From NCBI GenBank assembly GCA_963729995.1, contig CAVSPF010000003.1:1116001-1180000 (forward strand): DNA of 64,000 nucleotides, in the 5' to 3' direction. This DNA is from VRUE01 sp963729995 (GTDB taxonomy: Bacteria; Actinomycetota; Thermoleophilia; Solirubrobacterales; 70-9). This document shows, one piece after another, positions 44,926 to 53,744 of this stretch; within the stretch, counting starts at the first letter, position 1; each line of letters opens with the position of its first letter. The notes under the pieces are model-generated. The model was given only the letters and a program-made list of their open reading frames with translations. It was not told the origin of the DNA and searched no databases. A program made the translations under genes and the position numbers.

Positions 44926-45723
44926 CTACCCCTTCGGGGCTGCGATGAGATGGCCGTCTGCGCTCACCGCGAAGCCCGGCAACGCGAAGCGCGTGGCGAG
45001 CAGCTCCGGCACGGCGTCCCGCTCAACCGGAGTGACGGTCGTGCCGGCGGGCGTTTGCACGGTCAGCGCGAGCTCGCTCCGATCGCTCAGCAACGTGCGG
45101 GGACCATCATCCGCCTGCGCGCTGACGATCAGGCCGGTCACGAACGGCGACCGAGGGTGTGTCGATGTGAACCAGTTGCTTGTTTCGAGGTCGACGAACG
45201 GGACAGGCTGCGCAAGGAAGCCGTAAACGTCGACCCACTCGTCCCCCTGTGCCGTCTGGAGCACGAGTGCCGGCCCCTCCTCGACGACGCGAAAGCGCCA
45301 GCCCGACTGCACGTGCTCCTCGCCGGGGCCGAACGGGAGCGGCTCAAGCAGGCTGCCGGAGCCGAAACCGACGTCGGCATGCCAGTCCGAGCCGTCAGCG
45401 CGGACGCGAAGGACAAGATGTGTGCGTGGGCGCGTCACACCGCTTGGCGCTCCGAAACGCACACGCGCGAGGAACAGGTCGACCTCCGCACCGAGCGCCT
45501 CGAGTGCAGCCTTCAACAGCAGGTTCTGCTCGAAGCAGTACCCACCCCGTCGTTCGGCGACGAGCTTTCGTTCCAGGTCCTCAACAGCAAGCGACACCGG
45601 CAGCCCGCAGTGCGGATCGAGGTTCTCGAACGGGATCGAGGTGATGTGGGCCCGATGCACCTCTGCGACGCTCGGACGACCTTGCAGGCCAATCCGCGCG
45701 AGATACGCGTCGAGGTCGAACAT
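44926..45723 (-). CDS. nat: Arylamine N-acetyltransferase
   Basis: A 265-residue enzyme that transfers an acetyl (or other acyl) group from CoA to arylamines or hydrazines. The catalytic triad is C63 (RGGYCFEQN), H102 (PRTHLVLRV) and D117 (WHADVGFG). The N-terminus FDLDAYLARIGLQGRPSV and PFENLDPH are conserved. ATG 45723 is chosen because it fits the family length. A -10-like TAGCTT (minus strand, 45731-45736) lies 7 nt upstream without a Shine-Dalgarno sequence, suggesting a leaderless mRNA. Confidence 0.95.
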   Translation of the reverse strand: MFDLDAYLARIGLQGRPSVAEVHRAHITSIPFENLDPHCGLPVSLAVEDLERKLVAERRGGYCFEQNLLLKAALEALGAEVDLFLARVRFGAPSGVTRPRTHLVLRVRADGSDWHADVGFGSGSLLEPLPFGPGEEHVQSGWRFRVVEEGPALVLQTAQGDEWVDVYGFLAQPVPFVDLETSNWFTSTHPRSPFVTGLIVSAQADDGPRTLLSDRSELALTVQTPAGTTVTPVERDAVPELLATRFALPGFAVSADGHLIAAPKG

Positions 45724-45773
45724 CGCGGGAAAGCTAATAGATGTCGCCGCACTCGACATGGCTGAGCAGGCTG

Positions 45774-46556
45774 TCAGTAGCCGGGTGGGTGGCGGACGAC
45801 GAAGCCCTGCGGATAGGGCAGGGCAGGATGCCAGCGCGGTCCCGAGCCTCTCGCATCGCCGACCGTGTCCCACCGCAAGCCGGCAATGACTGCGTAGACG
45901 TGGCTGGCGTTCGCGTAGACCGTCAGCCAGCGTCCCGGGCCCGGATCCCCCCAGGACTCCAGCTGGCTGGAGTTGAGCGGAGTGGCAAGGAAGCCCCCAC
46001 CGCCGAGCGCGTAGCTGACCGCTCCGGAGCAGTCATACCCGTGCGAGTACCACGAGGCGTGGCCACCGCCCCACACATAGGGCCTGCCCACGATCGTGTT
46101 CGCGGCGGTGATCGCTGCCTTGATCGCTTCCGGGGCATTCGGCGGGGCGAGGGCGATCCCGTTGAGCAGGATCGCGCTCTGACTGGCCGGCCGGTGATCG
46201 ACTTCCGCCATCGAGCGGGGGGTGATCGTCTTCCCCGCCGCCGCGGTGGGAGGGACGAATGAGCCATTGGTCCCGGCCGAGGCCGGCGGAATCGAGGACG
46301 TTGCGGCACCCCCTGTTTCGGGCCTGGGCGCCGGGGTCGGCGTGGGCTGCGGCTTCGGGACGCGAGGGGCGACGTCGTATGGCCGTTGCGGACGTGGGGG
46401 CCGCTCCTTCCAGATCCGATCGCGCCGCGAGGAGGAGACTTCGGCGACGATCGGCGGAGACTTCGCCTGCCCGCAGCCGAGCAGCGCCAGCACAGTCCAG
46501 CCGACCGCGATCGAAATCGCCAGTGCCCCGCCTATGGATTCGTGAACCCTGCGCAA
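45774..46556 (-). CDS. NlpC/P60-like secreted peptidase or amidase
   Basis: About 260 residues. The N-terminal hydrophobic segment (ALAISIAVGWTVLALLGCG) ends in a lipobox-like cysteine; a Pro-rich spacer follows (VPKPQPTPTPAPRPETGG). The C-terminal domain has GRPYVWGGGHASWYSHGYDC and CSGAVSYALGGGGF, the NlpC/P60 cysteine site, and a histidine in NASHVYAVIAG. It should cut peptidoglycan cross-links outside the cell. The start is uncertain: TTG 46556 or ATG 46607, the latter overlapping the divergent gene. Confidence 0.78.
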   Translation of the reverse strand: MRRVHESIGGALAISIAVGWTVLALLGCGQAKSPPIVAEVSSSRRDRIWKERPPRPQRPYDVAPRVPKPQPTPTPAPRPETGGAATSSIPPASAGTNGSFVPPTAAAGKTITPRSMAEVDHRPASQSAILLNGIALAPPNAPEAIKAAITAANTIVGRPYVWGGGHASWYSHGYDCSGAVSYALGGGGFLATPLNSSQLESWGDPGPGRWLTVYANASHVYAVIAGLRWDTVGDARGSGPRWHPALPYPQGFVVRHPPGY

Positions 46557-46605
46557 GTTTTGATCGTAGAGCCCAGCACACCGGGCCTTTCGAAAGGAGA
46601 ATGCC

Positions 46606-46890
46606 ATGAAGCGGTTGCTGACCGTAGCGATCATCGCAGCGTTCGCTGTCGGAGCCTTTGCCCCGGCCGCCTATGCCGGAAGCGGAAACCCGAGTGGCAC
46701 GGGGCCGCCCAGCCAGTCGTGCCAGTCGATCGAGGCGGAAGGGGGCACGACTCCCGGTCACGCCGCCTCATCGCCAGGCTCTCCGTTCAACGAGCCTGAA
46801 ATCAACAGCGAAAAAGGCGGCACCGGAGGCCAGCATTACAGCGAAGGCTCGCAGTACGACGTGGCCTGCTACCACGTCTCGTCGCGCTGA
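46606..46890 (+). CDS. Small secreted protein of unknown function
   Basis: A 94-residue protein with a clean signal peptide (MKRLLTVAIIAAFAVGAFAP, cleaved near AYAG). The mature part is Gly/Ser/Pro-rich and polar, with two cysteines (SQSCQSIE and VACYHVSSR). ATG 46606 has AAAGGAGA upstream. The family is not recognised. It is followed by a perfect 15-bp hairpin and diverges from the NlpC/P60-like gene. Confidence 0.7.
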   Translation: MKRLLTVAIIAAFAVGAFAPAAYAGSGNPSGTGPPSQSCQSIEAEGGTTPGHAASSPGSPFNEPEINSEKGGTGGQHYSEGSQYDVACYHVSSR

Positions 46891-46901
46891 CCGGTCGATT
46901 G

Positions 46902-46934
46902 GGTCGGGTCGGGAGCTCTGCTCCCGACCCGACC
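46902..46934 (+). terminator. Perfect 15-bp hairpin after the small secreted protein
   Basis: GGTCGGGTCGGGAGC and GCTCCCGACCCGACC pair without a mismatch around the loop TCT, 11 bp after the stop. No T-run follows, but the stem is strong enough to be a likely terminator or mRNA-stability element. Confidence 0.65.
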
Positions 46935-47018
46935 GTGCGACTGCTCGCCTCAAGTCCAGGCCGGCCCTCGAGGTCCCGGAACCGGCAGGGGCTCGGCGGA
47001 GCCGGGTAAGGTGAGGCC

Positions 47019-48269
47019 GTGCTGCCACAGGCGCCGCCCGCCTTCCACCTGCTGGCCAAGCCCACCGGCGCGGTCTGCAACCTGGACTGCGACTACTGCT
47101 TCTTCCTCTCGAAGGAGATGCTCTACCCCGGCAGCGGCTTCCGGATGTCGGACGAGGTGCTCGAGACCTACCTGCGGCAGCTGATCGAGGCGCACTCCCG
47201 CGTGCCGGAGGTGACGATCGCTTGGCAGGGCGGGGAGCCGACGCTGATGGGCCTGGACTTCTTCCGGCGCTCGGTCGAGCTGGCAGAGAAGTACCTGAAG
47301 CCCGGCCAGCAGGCGCTCCACACGATCCAGACCAACGGCACCCTGCTCGACGCCGAGTGGGCAGCCTTCTTCAAGGAGCACGGTTTCCTGGTCGGGATCT
47401 CGATCGACGGGCCGCGGGAGATCCACGACGCCTACCGTGTGACCAAGGGCGGCCGGGGGAGCTTCGACCGGGTGATGCGGGGGCTTGCCGTCCTGCGCGA
47501 AGCGGATGTGGAATGGAACGCGCTGACGACCATGCACGCCGCGAACTGCGATCGCGGCCGCGAGGTCTACCGCTTCCTGCGCGACGAGTGTGGTGCGCGG
47601 TTCGTGCAGTTCATCCCGATCATCGAGCGCGTGGCGGAGGCCGACGAGGACGGGAGCGTGCCCTGGTCCTCCTGGCGCGATCGCCCGCTCTACGTGCAGG
47701 AGGGCGACGTCGTCACCGGGCGCTCGATCACCGCCGAGCAGTACGGGAGGTTCCTGATCGATGTCTTCGAGGAGTGGGTTCGCCACGACGTCGGCGAGGT
47801 CTTCGTTCAGATGTTCGATGTGGCTCTAGCCAACTGGGTGGGCGAGCCGCCGGGCCTTTGCATCCACTCCGAGACCTGCGGGGATGCGCTCGCCCTCGAG
47901 CACACCGGCGACCTGTACTCATGCGATCACTTCGTCGAGCCGGACCACAAGCTCGGAAACATCAATGAGCTGCGGATGGTCGATATGGTCGGCTCACCTC
48001 GGCAGCGCCAGTTCGGGCTCGACAAGCGCGACACGCTCCCCCGCTACTGCCGGGAGTGCGACGTGCGCTTCGCCTGTCATGGTGGCTGTCCGAAGGACCG
48101 CTTCATCTCGACGCCGGACGGCGAGCCTGGGCTCAACTACCTGTGCGCCGGCTTCAAAGCTTTCTTCCATCACATCGACGAGCCGATGCGGGTCATGCGC
48201 GATCTTCTCCGCCAGAACCGCGGACCTTTCGAGATCATGCAGCTCTACGCGAAACAGGATGCGCGGTGA
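47019..48269 (+). CDS. Anaerobic sulfatase-maturating enzyme (radical SAM/SPASM)
   Basis: A 416-residue radical SAM enzyme. The cluster site C20-x3-C24-x2-C27 (CNLDCDYC) is followed by WQGGEPTLMG and SIDGPREIHDAYR. The C-terminal SPASM cysteines are in CIHSETCGDALALE, SCDHFVEPDH, YCRECDVRFACHGGCPKDR and YLCAGFK. These enzymes oxidise a Cys or Ser of sulfatases to formylglycine without oxygen. The sulfatase encoded 72 bp downstream has the cysteine target. GTG 47019 follows TAAGGTGAGG, which could be a -10 or a Shine-Dalgarno sequence. Confidence 0.93.
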   Translation: MLPQAPPAFHLLAKPTGAVCNLDCDYCFFLSKEMLYPGSGFRMSDEVLETYLRQLIEAHSRVPEVTIAWQGGEPTLMGLDFFRRSVELAEKYLKPGQQALHTIQTNGTLLDAEWAAFFKEHGFLVGISIDGPREIHDAYRVTKGGRGSFDRVMRGLAVLREADVEWNALTTMHAANCDRGREVYRFLRDECGARFVQFIPIIERVAEADEDGSVPWSSWRDRPLYVQEGDVVTGRSITAEQYGRFLIDVFEEWVRHDVGEVFVQMFDVALANWVGEPPGLCIHSETCGDALALEHTGDLYSCDHFVEPDHKLGNINELRMVDMVGSPRQRQFGLDKRDTLPRYCRECDVRFACHGGCPKDRFISTPDGEPGLNYLCAGFKAFFHHIDEPMRVMRDLLRQNRGPFEIMQLYAKQDAR

Positions 48270-48341
48270 CTTGAGTCGTTAGACTGCCGCGCCGGCCCTG
48301 AGCCTGCGCCTGGCCCGCCCCCCTCCCGCTCGCATCTTCCC

Positions 48342-50027
48342 TTGACCCTGAAATCGCTCCACCGCCCGATCCTCCTCGCAGCGATGCTGTCCTGGCTGGG
48401 CATGGCGTGGTCTACTCCCGTATCGCTCGGACGCAGCTTGCATCGCGTTCCAGCGGTTGCGTCCGCGAGGCCAAACATCCTCGTCATCCAGCTCGACGAT
48501 CAGATTCTCTCGGATCTATCCGCCAGGTACTTGACCGACCCGGGGGTTGGGAGGCCAAAATGGTGGGTGCGGTTGAGGTGGAACTGGTGGGAGCCATCGC
48601 CGCGTCACCACCATTGGAGAGTGGTTCTGCCGAACATTCGGCACCTGCTCAGCAACCAGGGCGTGACCTTCGCCCGCTACTACGCCTCGACGCCGCTCTG
48701 CTGTCCGTCACGCGCCGCCCTTCTGACCGGGCGCTACGCGCACAACAACAAGGTCCAGAACAACGGTGGGCGACGCAGAGGATTCGATGCATTCAAACGG
48801 CACGACTACCACCGCAACGTCGCCGTCTGGCTGGAGCGGGCCGGCTACGACACGATCCACGTCGGCAAGTTCCTCAACGGGTATGAGTCTCAACCCCCCA
48901 CCCCCCCTCCGGGCTGGCGGGATTGGCAGACGATCGCAGCAGACTCGGGCGACGGTCACTATTACGGGTACACCATCAACTCGAATGGGAAGATCAGTCG
49001 ACCCTACGGAGATTCGACCTACAAACACCGGGACCCACGCAGCTGCCACGGTCAGCCGTCGCATTCGTGCAAGTACGTGACCGACGTGCTGACGCAGAAG
49101 GCTGTGCAGGCACTGGGGGAGGTGCCACGACGACAGTCCTTCTATCTCCAGATCGACTACACGGCCCCCCACGTCGACACGCACGGGGCATTCGGTCCCG
49201 AGCCGCCGACCCGCTACAGCAACGGGCTCCCAGGGATAAGGGCGCCCCAAATCCCCGGCTTCAACGAGGCGAATATGTCGGACAAGCCCGCATTCATGCG
49301 TGGAATGCCTCGACTGTCCAACCAACAGGTCGCCGAAATCACCCGGACTCGCAAGCTGCGCTTGGAGTCAGAGCGAGCCGTCGATGACGGAGTCGGGCGG
49401 ATGATCGAGAAGCTGGCAAGGCTCGGCCGGCTGAAGAACACCTACGTGCTCCTGACCTCCGACAACGGCTGGTTTCAGGGCGAGCATCGCCTAGCCCAGG
49501 GGAAGTTCCTCCCATATGAGCCCTCTAGCCACTTGCCCCTGCTCATCCGCGGCCCCGGGATCCCCCACGGCCGCGTTTCTCAGCAACTCGCAGCAAACAT
49601 CGACCTGGCGCCCACGTTTCTGCAGATCGCGCATGCTCGAGCGAACCGCTCGCTCGACGGACGCGGACTGTTGGGGTTCGCCAAGCACCCCCAGCGCAAC
49701 TTGCAGCGCGCGATCCTGCTCGAGAGCTTTACTCGAGGCAAGACTCTGCAACCCGAGAGGGGCCCGGGCGGGGCTCCACCGGTCGCTTACAAGGGAATCC
49801 GCGTGGGGCCCTACAAGTACATCAAGTACGCGTTCGGGCCGGTCGAGCTCTACAACCTCGCCCGCGATCCCTTCGAGCTTCGCTCGCTCGCCCAAGACCC
49901 CCGCTACCGTGCCGTGCGGCTATGGCTGAGCACCCGTCTCAAGCGTCTCGAGAAATGCAAGGGCGTGAGTTGCCGCATGAAGATCGGCCCGCTTCCACAG
50001 CCGAAGCGCGCTTCGGGCCCTGGGTAG
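48342..50027 (+). CDS. Exported sulfatase (type I, cysteine-type)
   Basis: A 561-residue sulfatase with an N-terminal signal (LLAAMLSWLGMAWSTPVSLG). The metal aspartates are in VIQLDDQ (D52/D53). The formylglycine motif C120-C121-P122-S123-R124 (TPLCCPSRAALLTGR) gives a Cys-type site. LTSDNGWFQGEHRLAQGKF is the C-terminal metal/substrate part. It probably removes sulfate from a glycan outside the cell. The maturase gene just upstream can supply the modification. The start is TTG 48342; the Shine-Dalgarno sequence is weak. Confidence 0.9.
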   Translation: MTLKSLHRPILLAAMLSWLGMAWSTPVSLGRSLHRVPAVASARPNILVIQLDDQILSDLSARYLTDPGVGRPKWWVRLRWNWWEPSPRHHHWRVVLPNIRHLLSNQGVTFARYYASTPLCCPSRAALLTGRYAHNNKVQNNGGRRRGFDAFKRHDYHRNVAVWLERAGYDTIHVGKFLNGYESQPPTPPPGWRDWQTIAADSGDGHYYGYTINSNGKISRPYGDSTYKHRDPRSCHGQPSHSCKYVTDVLTQKAVQALGEVPRRQSFYLQIDYTAPHVDTHGAFGPEPPTRYSNGLPGIRAPQIPGFNEANMSDKPAFMRGMPRLSNQQVAEITRTRKLRLESERAVDDGVGRMIEKLARLGRLKNTYVLLTSDNGWFQGEHRLAQGKFLPYEPSSHLPLLIRGPGIPHGRVSQQLAANIDLAPTFLQIAHARANRSLDGRGLLGFAKHPQRNLQRAILLESFTRGKTLQPERGPGGAPPVAYKGIRVGPYKYIKYAFGPVELYNLARDPFELRSLAQDPRYRAVRLWLSTRLKRLEKCKGVSCRMKIGPLPQPKRASGPG

Positions 50028-50099
50028 GCGGCGATTCTGAGAGAGCTCCACGCAATCCTCGGGATCCGCAGCAGGACACTCGGCCACTTGACTCGCCTG

Positions 50100-50561
50100 A
50101 TGGTTGCGGCAGCGCTGCTCGTCGGGCTGGGCGCCGGCGCCGGGTGCGGAATCAGTGGCAGCAGCACGACAGGCGATCCACCAACCGCGACGTTGACCAA
50201 GGCTGAGCTCCTGAGCAAGGCCAACGCGATCTGCAGACGGGCGAATCGGAAGCAGAATGCCGCAGCCCAGAAGGAGCACGGCAACAGTCCGCCAACCACG
50301 GCGCAGATCATGAGCTTCGCAAAGGACACGGCCATACCCGGCATCAGCGCTCAGGTAAAGGCGCTGCGGACCCTCGGTTCCCCGTCTCCCACCGTAACGA
50401 GAATGCTCAACATCGCCGAACAGGCCCTGGACAGGGTGAGGCGCGACCCCGCCCTGCTGGCCGGCGAAAGCGATCCGTTCGCCAATTTCAGGAGGCTGGC
50501 TCACGCCTACGGTCTAACCGCCTGCGCCCCCAGTCAGCGTATTCAACGATCGAGCCGCTAG
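50100..50561 (+). CDS. Small lipoprotein of unknown function
   Basis: A 153-residue lipoprotein. The N-terminus MVAAALLVGLGAGAGC is a lipoprotein signal with a lipobox (AGAGC). The mature chain is helical and charged (TKAELLSKANAICRRANRKQ; DRVRRDPALLAGES) with few aromatic residues. TTG 50088 is an alternative start. The TAG stop (50559-50561) is followed at once by GGAGG and the PiT start, so translation of the transporter may be coupled to this gene. The family is unknown. Confidence 0.7.
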   Translation: MVAAALLVGLGAGAGCGISGSSTTGDPPTATLTKAELLSKANAICRRANRKQNAAAQKEHGNSPPTTAQIMSFAKDTAIPGISAQVKALRTLGSPSPTVTRMLNIAEQALDRVRRDPALLAGESDPFANFRRLAHAYGLTACAPSQRIQRSSR

Positions 50562-50570
50562 GAGGCGAAG

Positions 50571-51575
50571 CTGGAACTTGGGCTCGCCATCGCCTTCTCG
50601 ATCGCCTTCGCGCTGACGAACGGGTTCCACGACGCCGCCAATGCGATCGCAACCCTCGTCGCGACTCGCGGCGCCCGACCGGGACAGGCGGTCGCCCTTG
50701 CCGCCGTCTTCAACATGCTCGGCGCCCTGCTGGTGGGCACCGCGGTGGCGGACACGATCGCCGGAATCGTCACGGTCGCGCCCACGCAGGCCGTCCAGGT
50801 GATCGGATCGGGAGTTCTCGCCGCAACGCTCTGGAACGTCCTGACCTGGTGGCGGGGATTGCCCTCCAGCTCCGCGCACGCGCTCGTCGGAGGACTGGTC
50901 GGCGCGGCGTTCGCCGAGGCGGGCATCGACGCCATCCACTGGGGAGGGTTGGACGGCTGGAAGCCCGTGGGGGTCTTCGGAGTGCTGATCGCCCTGGCCG
51001 TCTCACCCATGCTTGGGCTGGGCTTCGGCCTCGCCTTCGCCCGCCTGAACACGCACCTGCTGAAACGGGCCACCCGTAGCGTCAAGTCGCCGGTCCGCGG
51101 CGCGGAGTGGGCAATGTCCGCCGCCCTTTCCTTCGGCCACGGCGCCAACGACGCCCAGAAGGCGATGGGCGTGATCGCCGCGCTCCTGCTCGCGACCGGC
51201 CATCTCGACACGCTCTCGGTGCCGATCTGGGTGAAGCTCGCCTGCGGCGCCGCGCTCACCCTCGGCACCGCGATGGGCGGCTGGCGGATCATCCGCACGA
51301 TCGGGCGGCGGATCTTCCGCCTCGCACCGATCGACGGCTTTGCGAGCCAGAGCGCCTCCACGGCGGTGATCATCCCCGCCTCCTACCTCGGCGCCCCGGT
51401 TTCGACGACGCATGTGGTTGCATCCTCTGTCGTCGGCGTCGGCGGCGGCCGGCGCCGCTGGCACCATGTTCGTTGGACCGTCGTGCGCTCGATCGCCTTC
51501 GCCTGGCTGCTGACGCTTCCGGCCTCGGCTGCGATCGGGGCGATAATGCTGCTGATCTGGAGGGCGGCTAGCTAA
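50571..51575 (+). CDS. PiT-type low-affinity phosphate transporter, CTG start
   Basis: A 334-residue symporter that moves metal-phosphate with a proton. The PiT signatures are present near both ends: TNGFHDAANAIATLVATR (residues 16-33) and FGHGANDAQKAMGVIAALLL. The conserved N-terminus begins only at CTG 50571. The frame upstream has a stop at 50559 and contains no ATG, GTG or TTG before ATG 50715, which is inside the first signature region. GGAGG at 50561-50565 stands 5 nt before the CTG. A DUF47 gene follows with no gap. Confidence 0.87.
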   Translation: MELGLAIAFSIAFALTNGFHDAANAIATLVATRGARPGQAVALAAVFNMLGALLVGTAVADTIAGIVTVAPTQAVQVIGSGVLAATLWNVLTWWRGLPSSSAHALVGGLVGAAFAEAGIDAIHWGGLDGWKPVGVFGVLIALAVSPMLGLGFGLAFARLNTHLLKRATRSVKSPVRGAEWAMSAALSFGHGANDAQKAMGVIAALLLATGHLDTLSVPIWVKLACGAALTLGTAMGGWRIIRTIGRRIFRLAPIDGFASQSASTAVIIPASYLGAPVSTTHVVASSVVGVGGGRRRWHHVRWTVVRSIAFAWLLTLPASAAIGAIMLLIWRAAS

Positions 51576-52193
51576 ATGACCCGCAGGCACTGGTTCCTCC
51601 CGCAGGCACCCGACGTGCTCGGAATGCTGCGGCAGCAGTCGGCGACCACGGTCGAGGGAATGGATGCGCTGGTTGCCTGGGCCGAGGGCGATGCGGCGGC
51701 GGCGGCCGATCGGCTGCGCGAGTGCGAGCATCAGGCCGATGACCGAAAGCGCGAGCTGCGGAAAGCCTTGACGGAGGCGTTCTCGACGCCGCTCGAGCCG
51801 GAGGACATCTTCGAGCTCTCCCGCGGGCTCGACGAGATCTTGAATGGCGCGAAGAACATCGTCGGCGAGACCGAGGCCATGCAAATCGCCCCGGATGCCG
51901 CGATCGCCGAGATGGCGACGGAGCTGGCCGCGGGCACGAGGAGCCTCGTCGAGGCCTTCGCGATGATCGAGCGGGGCGATCGCGAAAGCGCGACCGCCGT
52001 TGCCGACCGGGCCGTCAAGGATCAGCGCCACCTCCAGCACACCTACCGGGTCGCGATGTCCGCGCTGATCGAAGTCCAGGACATCCGCGAGATCGCGGCG
52101 CGCCGGGAGCTATATCGCCGCCTGGCGCGGACGGGCGACGAACTGGTCAGGGTTGCCGAGAGAATCTGGTACTCGGTGTTGAAGGAACGGTGA
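51576..52193 (+). CDS. DUF47/PhoU-like partner of the PiT transporter
   Basis: A 205-residue all-helical protein of the DUF47 family. FLPQAPDVLGMLRQQSATTVEGM, CEHQADDRKRELRKALTEAF and TPLEPEDIFELSRGLDEILN carry the conserved acidic residues that bind metal in this PhoU-like fold. It often sits next to PiT and is thought to modulate phosphate uptake. ATG 51576 directly follows the PiT stop. Confidence 0.9.
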   Translation: MTRRHWFLPQAPDVLGMLRQQSATTVEGMDALVAWAEGDAAAAADRLRECEHQADDRKRELRKALTEAFSTPLEPEDIFELSRGLDEILNGAKNIVGETEAMQIAPDAAIAEMATELAAGTRSLVEAFAMIERGDRESATAVADRAVKDQRHLQHTYRVAMSALIEVQDIREIAARRELYRRLARTGDELVRVAERIWYSVLKER

Positions 52194-52227
52194 TGGTGCG
52201 TCGCTCGACATCGAACAAACCTAAGTA

Positions 52228-53724
52228 GTGCCACGATTATTGCCCTCCAATCGTCGGGTTGCCTTGGCAGCCGTGGCAACCTTGGCTCTGGTGACTTCGT
52301 TCACTGCTTCTGCTGCTGCCGTTCCACTCTCCATCCAGGTCTCCGGCAACCACTTCGTCAACGGCTCAGGGCAGACCGTTCAGCTGGTCGGCGTCAACCG
52401 TTCCAGCACCGAGTACGCGTGCTTCTACGGCTACGCCTACGCGGACGGCCCCCTGGATGGGAGCGACGCCGCGGCGATCGCGGGCTGGCACGCCAACGCG
52501 GTGCGCGTCCCCCTGAACGAGGACTGCTGGCTCGGCCTCAATGGTTACCCCGCCGGCGGGCTCACCGCCGATGGCTACCGGCAGGCGGTCGAGTCCTACG
52601 TACAGGCCCTCCACGCGGACGGGCTCTACGCGATCCTCGACCTGCACTGGTCGGCGCCCGGGGCGACTCCGGCGGATGGGCAGCGCGCGTTGCCCGATCC
52701 GCACTCACTGGACTTTTGGACCTCGGTTGCGGGCGCTTTCAAGAACGACCCGGCAGCGGTCTTCGACGCGTTCAACGAGCCTTACTCCCCGGCCGCCAAT
52801 GGCCATGCGGCCTACCCGGTGAGTTGGGCCTGCTGGAAAAACGGGGGCTGCCCGGTGCCCGACGCGAACGATCGGCAGCCCGTCGACCCGGCGCAGACCT
52901 ATGCCTCCGTCGGCATGCAGGAAGTCGTGGACGCGATTCGTTCCACCGGAGCGACCCAGCCGATCCTGCTCGGTGGACTCAGTTACGCGAACGACCTGCG
53001 CCGGTGGCTCGCCAACGAGCCGACAGATCCCAAGCAGCAGCTGGCCGCTTCGTTCCACGACTACACGGGTGAGAGCTGCGCCACCGAAGCTTGCTGGAAC
53101 GCCACGATCGCGCCTGTCGCCGCCCAGGTTCCGGTCGTTACCGGAGAGTTCGGAGAGGACGACTGCCCGTCGAGCGGCGACAACCCGAACAACTTCGACA
53201 ACACCTATATGGACTGGGCCGACAAACACGGAGTGGGCTACCTCGGCTGGGGCTGGTTCGTACTGGAACCGCCCCAGCAACCATGCAGTGCGCTCTACCT
53301 GATCACCGACTACTCGGGGACGCCTGCCGACTCGAACGGAGTGGCCCTCCACGACCACCTTGCCGCGCTGTTCAGTCCGCCCGCGCCGACACTACCGCCC
53401 GCGCTTCCGCCTCCACCGCCAAGGCCGCCTCTGGCTCCTCGGAACATCATGGCCCCCAAGGTCAAGAGCAAGGTCAGGAATAGGACCAGGCTGGTGGCGG
53501 ACAAGGGCAGATGGACAGGCACCGCGCCGATCGCCTACACATACCGATGGAAGAGCTGCGATAAGGCCGCCAAGAAGTGTCACGGTATTCGCGGGGCGAC
53601 GAAAAGGGCTCTACGGGTCAGCATGAAGAGCGTCGGCCACCGGCTGAAGGTGGTCGTCACCGCCACCAATGCTGGCGGCAAGATGAGCGCCATCAGCAAC
53701 GCAACGGCCGTTGTCGAGAAGTAG
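52228..53724 (+). CDS. Secreted GH5 glycoside hydrolase with C-terminal Ig-like domain
   Basis: A 498-residue secreted enzyme: signal peptide (RRVALAAVATLALVTSFTAS, about 1-31), GH5 domain (about 35-390) with acid/base E184 (FNEP) and nucleophile E307 (VVTGEFGE), a proline-rich linker (about 394-412), and a C-terminal beta-rich domain (KVRNRTRLVADKGRWTGTAP). It shares its N-terminal layout with the GH5 gene at 6164 (VPLNEDCWLGLNG against VPLNESCWLGING), but has a tail the other lacks. The C-terminal domain may bind the wall or substrate. The start is GTG 52228; the Shine-Dalgarno sequence is poor. Confidence 0.87.
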   Translation: MPRLLPSNRRVALAAVATLALVTSFTASAAAVPLSIQVSGNHFVNGSGQTVQLVGVNRSSTEYACFYGYAYADGPLDGSDAAAIAGWHANAVRVPLNEDCWLGLNGYPAGGLTADGYRQAVESYVQALHADGLYAILDLHWSAPGATPADGQRALPDPHSLDFWTSVAGAFKNDPAAVFDAFNEPYSPAANGHAAYPVSWACWKNGGCPVPDANDRQPVDPAQTYASVGMQEVVDAIRSTGATQPILLGGLSYANDLRRWLANEPTDPKQQLAASFHDYTGESCATEACWNATIAPVAAQVPVVTGEFGEDDCPSSGDNPNNFDNTYMDWADKHGVGYLGWGWFVLEPPQQPCSALYLITDYSGTPADSNGVALHDHLAALFSPPAPTLPPALPPPPPRPPLAPRNIMAPKVKSKVRNRTRLVADKGRWTGTAPIAYTYRWKSCDKAAKKCHGIRGATKRALRVSMKSVGHRLKVVVTATNAGGKMSAISNATAVVEK

Positions 53725-53744
53725 CTGAGTGGCAGCTGCCCGTC

